Positions 61,262-64,000 of a stretch of DNA of 64,000 nt are shown here, piece by piece. The position numbers and the translations under genes are program-made. Below the pieces are notes generated by a model. The model saw only the letters and a program-made list of their open reading frames with translations, searched no databases and was not told where the DNA came from. Origin of the DNA: Verrucomicrobiaceae bacterium E54. Lineage in GTDB: Bacteria > Verrucomicrobiota > Verrucomicrobiia > Verrucomicrobiales > Akkermansiaceae. The stretch spans positions 1 to 64,000 of the forward strand of contig JAKZES010000008.1 of assembly GCA_022548915.1 (NCBI GenBank). Direction: 5' to 3'. How positions within the stretch are numbered: position 1 is the first letter of the stretch; every line of letters starts with the position of its first letter.

Positions 61262-62479
61262 ATGCGCCCATCCTCGCCAACGCGCCGATACACGTTCAGA
61301 ATGCTGATCGGAACGGTCATCACCCTCACGGTCTCGTTTGGATTGAACACTTGGGTCAATCCGCTCTGGGTTTCGCCAGCTCCTTGGAGTGACCCGCAGT
61401 TCGCCGACCACAAGCCCATCCACAAGCATCCCCGAACCGGCAAGGCAGGGCTTGCCAGCACCGGTGAGTGGGACACCGTGATCGTCGGATCATCCCGACT
61501 CGATATCGCCTTCGATCCCCGCCATCCGCTCTTCGCAGGACAGCAAGTCGTCAACCTGTCGCTTCGCGGCGGCAACCTGTGCGAATTCGCACCGATGATC
61601 GAGCTTGCCGCCCAATCCAACGACCTGAAGACGGTGATCCTCGGCATCGATCACTACGACCTGACGTCCTCCATCACCATTCCCAATCCCTCGGCGTTTG
61701 CCCAGTCACCTCTGGACGAGGCAACCCACCCAATCGAAAGAACCCTGCGATATCACTTGGGCGGGTCCTCCACAGAGATGTCGGTGAAAGCTCTCCACTA
61801 CCGGGCGAAAGGCCGTCTCGCATCCTATGATCAACTCGGCCAGTGGGCCCACTCATTGGACGGTCGTCCGTTCCGGGCCATCTTTCTCACGGACTCACTA
61901 CCGCAGGCAATCTCATGGATCAGACGAGTGCCCGACCCCGGGAAACTTGTCCCTGAAAAGGTCGCCGCCCTCAAGTCCATCCTCGAAACCTGCCGCAGGC
62001 ATGAAATCTCCCTGACCATCCTGATTCCACCGAATCACGCCGCTTACCTCCTCGTCTTCTTTGAGGCCGACTTCCCAGATCCCGCTTTTGAAACGAATCG
62101 CCGGGCCATCTTGCGGATTGTCTCGGACTTCAGACAACAGCACCCGGAATTCCCCGAAGTCGCCGTTTGGGATTTCTGTGATTTTCACCCGGTCAACTGC
62201 GAGTCCATCACCGCCGAGGGTTCCACCGGGAAGATGAAGTACTGGATCGATGGCACCCACGCAACCGAGACCGTCGGAAATTGGATGATTGAATGTATCG
62301 TGACCGGAAAACCAGTCACGCCCATTGAAGGCGAAGGCCCTTACGGCACCCGTGTCACTCCGGAAAACATGGAACTCATTTCGCAGGCCTTTTTCCGCGG
62401 TTACGAGCGCTACACCAGAACCCACCCGGAAGACACAAGATGGACCATTCAAATGCTCGAAGAAGCCGGCAAACCCTGA
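61262..62479 (+). CDS. AlgJ/AlgX-type SGNH-like acetyltransferase, copy 2
   Basis: 405 residues from ATG 61262. It has a membrane anchor near 15-31 (LIGTVITLTVSFGLNTWV) and then the same frame as the gene before it: NTWVNPLWVSPAPWSDPQFA, GSSRLDIAFD, LIPPNHAAYLL, DFCDFHPVN and DGTHATETVG. The two are tandem paralogues and both keep the putative Ser and Asp/His residues. Divergence is moderate, so the duplication is not recent. A different acceptor or position specificity is possible. The 34-nt space between them suggests one operon with the MBOAT gene. Confidence 0.8.
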   Translation: MRPSSPTRRYTFRMLIGTVITLTVSFGLNTWVNPLWVSPAPWSDPQFADHKPIHKHPRTGKAGLASTGEWDTVIVGSSRLDIAFDPRHPLFAGQQVVNLSLRGGNLCEFAPMIELAAQSNDLKTVILGIDHYDLTSSITIPNPSAFAQSPLDEATHPIERTLRYHLGGSSTEMSVKALHYRAKGRLASYDQLGQWAHSLDGRPFRAIFLTDSLPQAISWIRRVPDPGKLVPEKVAALKSILETCRRHEISLTILIPPNHAAYLLVFFEADFPDPAFETNRRAILRIVSDFRQQHPEFPEVAVWDFCDFHPVNCESITAEGSTGKMKYWIDGTHATETVGNWMIECIVTGKPVTPIEGEGPYGTRVTPENMELISQAFFRGYERYTRTHPEDTRWTIQMLEEAGKP

Positions 62480-62529
62480 GTCCGCACTCCCGGGAATAAG
62501 GCCGCTCCCCCAAGATAGACGGTCCGTCA

Positions 62530-63456
62530 CTACTTGAGGATCCAGCCGAGCACACAAATCACCAACGCAATCAGGAGCGCTATCGGCAACCACTGCCTGA
62601 CACGTCGTTTTCTCCTCTCCTGCCTCGTCTCATGGTGGGCGCGATGGATTGCCTCGACCAACCGGAACGCGGACCGGACCGCCTGGGGAGAATCCAGCAA
62701 GCCGGTGATCGTCTGAAACATCATCTGGGTCATCATCGACTGGTCCCTTTCAGCCGGATTCGCCCCCGCGACCCGGCCTTCCTTCTCCGCGGAGACCTTC
62801 TTCCAGTTCCGCGTGCGCATCCTCGCCCAATAGCCGGCAGCGGGGTCAAACGCGATCTTGCCCGCCGCGGCGATACGCAGCAGATACGCCTCGTCCCAAG
62901 CGGTACAAACCGGGTCGCGCCAGGCAGCCCGGGCGACTTCGGTCCGGAAAATCCCGTGAATGATGAAACAGTCCCGCGTGATTGTCTCCCTCGTCAACAA
63001 GCGCTCGAACACATCATCGGACATCAATCCCTCGCCGTAGGTCATCGGCTTCTTCATCGCAATGGGACGACTACCCTCATCCATGTGCCTTACCTGCGCT
63101 GCAGCCAACACAGCATCAGGGTGCCGCCCGAGAGCGTCCAACAGGATGCCGACCGCCCCGTCGTCGAGGCGATCATGAGCGCCCACCCAATGAAAGAACT
63201 CCGTATCACACTCGAAGAGGGCGTGGCGGAAGTTTGCAAACGCACCAATATTCTTCTGATGCCGGATGTAGACGCACCCGTCGTGCTCCGCCGCGAACCG
63301 CTCACACAACTCGCGAGTCCCATCGGTCGAGCAGTTGTCGTAGATCAACAGGCGCTCCGTCTGGCCCACGCACGACTCGAGGGCCTCCACGATATATCGC
63401 TCCTCATTGAATACGGGAACCGCCGTCGTCAGCGAACTCAAGTCAATATCCGACAT
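62530..63456 (-). CDS. GT2 family glycosyltransferase with C-terminal membrane helix
   Basis: 308 residues. The GT-A start AVPVFNEERYIVEALESCVG (12-31) is followed by LLIYDNCSTDGT (35-46) and HWVGAHDRLDDGA, which holds the DXD-like acidic residues. The C-terminus carries a basic helix and one span (about 289-305, LPIALLIALVICVLGW). Such enzymes extend or initiate polysaccharide or modify lipid carriers. It is convergent with the AlgJ-like gene and 41 nt from the hydroxylase gene on the same strand. Confidence 0.9.
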   Translation of the reverse strand: MSDIDLSSLTTAVPVFNEERYIVEALESCVGQTERLLIYDNCSTDGTRELCERFAAEHDGCVYIRHQKNIGAFANFRHALFECDTEFFHWVGAHDRLDDGAVGILLDALGRHPDAVLAAAQVRHMDEGSRPIAMKKPMTYGEGLMSDDVFERLLTRETITRDCFIIHGIFRTEVARAAWRDPVCTAWDEAYLLRIAAAGKIAFDPAAGYWARMRTRNWKKVSAEKEGRVAGANPAERDQSMMTQMMFQTITGLLDSPQAVRSAFRLVEAIHRAHHETRQERRKRRVRQWLPIALLIALVICVLGWILK

Positions 63457-63497
63457 GATGTCCGAACCGCTTCGCCTTTACATTCAGCTTCCACCCA

Positions 63498-64000
63498 TCA
63501 GCGGATCCGCCTCAGGTAGCCTCCTCCTGCCACGCTGATCAGGATCTTGTCGTCCAAGCCGCGATCAACCTCGAAGGCATCGGTTTCCTTCAGGTATTCG
63601 TTCACCGCGGTCCGGGGATTATCGCCGGGAGCCCAGGGCCTGTCCGAGGAAAACTCCGCCGGAAGATCCTCGACCACCGTGTCAAAGACCACACAGTAAC
63701 TATCTTTCGTCACCAGGGGGGCGAAGGCCCGCAACTCGGCAAGGACATGCTCATGGGTGTGATTGCTGTCCAGCAGTACCATCACCCGCCTGCGGCCCTC
63801 TGCCTCGATCCGCACCTGCCCGACAACCTCCGGAGCAATGCTGGAGCCCTCGATCATGCGGATTCGGCGTGCCATGGGATGCGCCTCGATCGCCTTCCGG
63901 TTGTGCTCGCGAATCTCGATGTCAACGGCCACGACTTTGGCATCAGCGGGACCGCCGCAAGCCGCGTTGAGTTCAAGCATGGATGCGGAGAAGATGATTG
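63498..64000 (-). CDS. CmcI-like cephalosporin hydroxylase/methyltransferase family protein (5' end outside window)
   Basis: The frame extends beyond the right edge; the visible 160-odd residues begin IIFSASMLELN (complement of 63968-63998). They continue with VVAVDIEIREHNRKAIEAHP (SAM-type acidic block), LLDSNHTHEHVLAELRAFAP, and a C-terminus rich in Asp/Gly. The MLELN and DSNHTHEHVL motifs are those of the CmcI/rhamnosyl O-methyltransferase-like family found in cephamycin and polysaccharide loci. A sugar O-methyltransferase role fits the surroundings better than a beta-lactam one. Confidence 0.85.
   Translation of the reverse strand, partial: IIFSASMLELNAACGGPADAKVVAVDIEIREHNRKAIEAHPMARRIRMIEGSSIAPEVVGQVRIEAEGRRRVMVLLDSNHTHEHVLAELRAFAPLVTKDSYCVVFDTVVEDLPAEFSSDRPWAPGDNPRTAVNEYLKETDAFEVDRGLDDKILISVAGGGYLRRIR

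Noticed and set aside
1-64000. CRISPR arrays, IS elements, integrases, rRNA genes
   Set aside because: No direct-repeat/spacer pattern, transposase or integrase protein, or rRNA-like sequence was seen in any part of the window.

Overview
The window looks like a chromosomal segment of a GC-rich Verrucomicrobiota-type bacterium (Planctomycetes/Verrucomicrobia/Chlamydiae superphylum). This is inferred from gene content: a MoxR/BatA/VWA cluster with an ABC-2 transporter, a CBS/DRTGG pyrophosphatase, secreted proteins with thrombospondin-3-like calcium repeats, a SASA-type sialate esterase, an FeS photolyase of the PhrB class, and many secreted and glycan-related proteins. No rRNA, phage or complete IS element is visible. 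Almost every real gene carries a long open frame on its antisense strand, as expected at this GC content; those frames were discarded.

Layout. 1-6017 (minus): three secreted-protein genes ending in a very large Rhs/YD-repeat protein that runs off the left edge. 6265-17682 (plus): MoxR ATPase, an exported membrane protein, ABC-2 ATPase and permease, DUF58, BatA-type VWA and VWA/GATase-like proteins. It is interrupted by a four-helix-bundle gene framed by inverted TTGGAACTT repeats and a local duplication. 17715-21638 (minus): Mn pyrophosphatase, argS and a PTS IIA protein, followed by a relic of a cysteine desulfurase. 22044-30650 (plus): an 8.6 kb gene for a five-module beta-helix exported protein. 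30688-32794 (minus): cysteine desulfurase coupled to a GH16 glycosidase. 32968-34491: FeS photolyase bracketed by REP-like palindromes. 34581-37210 (minus): sucC and sucD with a nucleotidyltransferase-like gene inserted between them. 37347-39045: NavAb-like sodium channel convergent with a DXD glycosyltransferase.

39164-43461 (minus): tRNA-His, HNH nuclease, rtcB, xseA and aat, all closely packed. The first three form a possible tRNA-linked RNA-repair cassette. Upstream is a small transcription unit with its own promoter and terminator (57-aa ORF or sRNA). 44027-49763: DUF2721 protein, cardiolipin synthase, malate dehydrogenase and secreted sialate esterase. 49889-51789: a small hypothetical, a VapBC-type pair and a stand-alone thiG. 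51863-64000: a surface-glycan region with two FkbM-like methyltransferases, an MsbA-like exporter, a sulfotransferase, a second VapBC-type pair, glycosyltransferases, an MBOAT acyltransferase with two tandem AlgJ/SGNH-like partners, a GT2 and a CmcI-type hydroxylase that runs off the right edge.

Functionally, the window combines housekeeping genes (argS, sucCD, mdh, thiG, aat, xseA, nifS-type) with envelope and secretion systems. The parts most worth a second look are the tRNA-His/HNH/RtcB cassette, the four-helix-bundle element, the small promoter-terminator unit at 43.7-43.9 kb, and the Rhs operon.
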